Position numbers and translations under genes: made by a program
NCBI GenBank assembly: GCA_028023455.1
Contig: JAQFVV010006650.1
Coordinates: 115,185-179,184, forward strand
Reading direction: 5' to 3'
Length of the DNA: 64,000 bases
From: Epiperipatus broadwayi
Taxonomy: Eukaryota > Onychophora > Udeonychophora > Euonychophora > Peripatidae
The notes under the pieces: model-generated
What the model was told of the DNA's origin: nothing
What the model saw: the letters and a program-made list of their open reading frames with translations, nothing else
Databases searched by the model: none
Shown here: one piece after another, positions 62,560 to 64,000 of the stretch
Layout of the letters: every line of letters starts with the position of its first letter
Position numbering within the stretch: the first letter of the stretch is position 1

Positions 62560-63500
62560 CACAAAAATTATAATACATATTTCAGGCAATAATTACTTAT
62601 GATCTGAGGCTAGTCATTCCCTTGCTATTATCCAAAATTGAAAACAATCATCTAAGTAAAATATAAACAACTTGTTACTAACATTGAATTATATTTGTCC
62701 CAAAGATCAAAATTTCAATTTCAATAATTATAATCATCTCAGCTAATGGAAATTACCATCTGACATAGCAGCACTGATATGCATCAAAAAATATTAGATT
62801 GAAATTTTAATACCTGTGAATCACTTACTCAAAAAATACTACCTATTATAATAATAATACAACTGTATCCACATAATACTGAGATGTGGATATTTCAATA
62901 TTTAAAACCAAAATGTTACCCTGTAATATTTATATGCATTGAACATACCACAAATGCCCATATATAGGAAATAATTGTACATTTAAGTAAGTCAACTTAA
63001 TGGTGAGATAATTTATTTCCTTAAAGATTGGTGATCATCTATGAATTTTATAATTTGAATACCAATTCTAACCTATTGTAGACTAACCTACCATTATATT
63101 AATGAACAATAACACAACAAACTTTCTCCAACATTCTTACAATATATGAACCCAATCTCTATTAATTGATAACATTTTGAGCCCCTTAGTTGTTGGTACC
63201 CATTGTAATGGACTGTACTTGTGCATAGAAAATAAACTAGCCCAATCATTGGATGCCAATTGTAATGGATTGGATTGTGATGCTAAACAATTATTTAATG
63301 ATCATATACATTTGGGCAGCATTTGTGATGAACTGCATTTATGCATGAGAGGATAAATTTTAATTATGAGTAAAATATGGTCAATTATTGATTGACAACT
63401 GTAATATTACATATCTGACTAGCTGTACATAAAGTATGCATAGATAACAAAGAGCAATAATAAGAGACATTAATTGATTTACTATCATGGATTAACATGA
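62560..63500 (-). repeat. Upstream region with CCATTACAATTGG-type motifs
   Basis: On the minus strand TCCATTACAATTGGCATCCAA (63240-63262 area) and TCCATTACAATGGGTACCAAC followed by GGGGCTC (63181-63215) match the motif unit of 14.46-16.3 kb, including the trailing CCAA and GGGGC parts. Weaker relatives occur at about 63310-63345 and 63400. The region contains no gene. Confidence 0.55.
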
Positions 63501-64000
63501 CCAATGAGACTTAATTATTCACCGAAATATAAATTGGAAATAAAGGGATTTTTATTGAATACAACCTACATTTTCAGATGGAAAATTATATGCAAAACAA
63601 TATATTAATTACTTGTAGCTTATGGTAATAATTATAAAACTGAATATTGACAAAACACATAAATTATCACTTAAGTAATTCTCAGTCTCAATCAATGCAT
63701 AATGACCTTTGTAATGAAAAAAGAAAAAAAAATCAAATTTAAGATAAATTACAAAGTTATTTTAAGCTAAAAATAATAGGTTGTTGTCATAAATAATAAT
63801 GGAGGTTTCACAGGATAATTTTTTTTTCTCCATGCATGTATTAATAAAGAAAAATGTTCATAAATAAATAAGTCCAACAAAATCAATAATACCAAGTTAA
63901 ATAAATAAATAAAATATCCATAGTAAAATCATAGTAATGGATTGTAATAAAATAAAATATTTTTTTCTTAATACATACACTTTAATAAAAAAGTTAAATA
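63501..64000. other. A+T-rich DNA, nothing recognised
   Basis: Low-complexity A+T-rich sequence with A-runs and AAATAAAT-type repeats. There is no open frame of note. Confidence 0.6.

Overview
The window is A+T-dominated (well over 70 % by eye) and looks like nuclear DNA of an invertebrate animal. It has long perfect (TA)n and (AAT)n microsatellites, at least four separate remnants of Penelope-like retroelements (PLEs: reverse transcriptase plus GIY-YIG endonuclease), many fold-back repeats, and no prokaryotic gene organisation. I cannot name the organism. I found no intact host gene, no rRNA and no convincing tRNA gene. Every open frame of interest is a decayed mobile-element frame; the remaining open frames look like chance.

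Layout. 1-10.4 kb is mostly featureless, with a fold-back repeat near 2.8 kb and a PLE 3'-end-like piece near 8.2 kb. 10.44-24.58 kb is the most structured part: two long direct repeats (10442-15196 and 18511-24576) flank a broken coding block (16819-18317), like a large LTR-type element or an ~8 kb tandem duplication. Comparing the two repeats dates three later insertions: a ~0.95 kb composite at 12.2 kb in copy 1, and a head-to-head PLE pair at 19.4-20.5 kb and a ~965 bp palindromic insert at 22.7 kb in copy 2. 25.4 kb holds a PLE endonuclease fossil. 28.9-34.4 kb repeats the 'direct repeat - coiled-coil frame - direct repeat' plan at about 2 kb per repeat. A PLE endonuclease lies at 34.7-35.3 kb (minus). 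38.36-38.55 kb is a near-perfect palindrome with PLE-type ends. 41.25-43.74 kb is a distinctly less A+T-rich island bounded by TA arrays. 43.76-45.6 kb is the fullest PLE (minus), with a recognisable but catalytically altered reverse transcriptase. 46.68-47.38 and 53.08-53.47 kb are long inverted repeats. 57.2-58.0 kb is a folded interspersed repeat. 58.5-61.84 kb is a very large imperfect hairpin, next to a third coiled-coil frame (61886-62530, minus).

How it fits together. The three coiled-coil frames (16.8, 31.5 and 62.5 kb) look like parts of gag-like structural proteins. Two share their first codons and an upstream region carrying the motif CCATTACAATTGG. I see no integrase, protease or polymerase near any of them, so they would be non-autonomous or badly deleted. 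Many TA arrays sit exactly at the centre of palindromes. All similarities quoted were read by eye; no alignment or database search was run.
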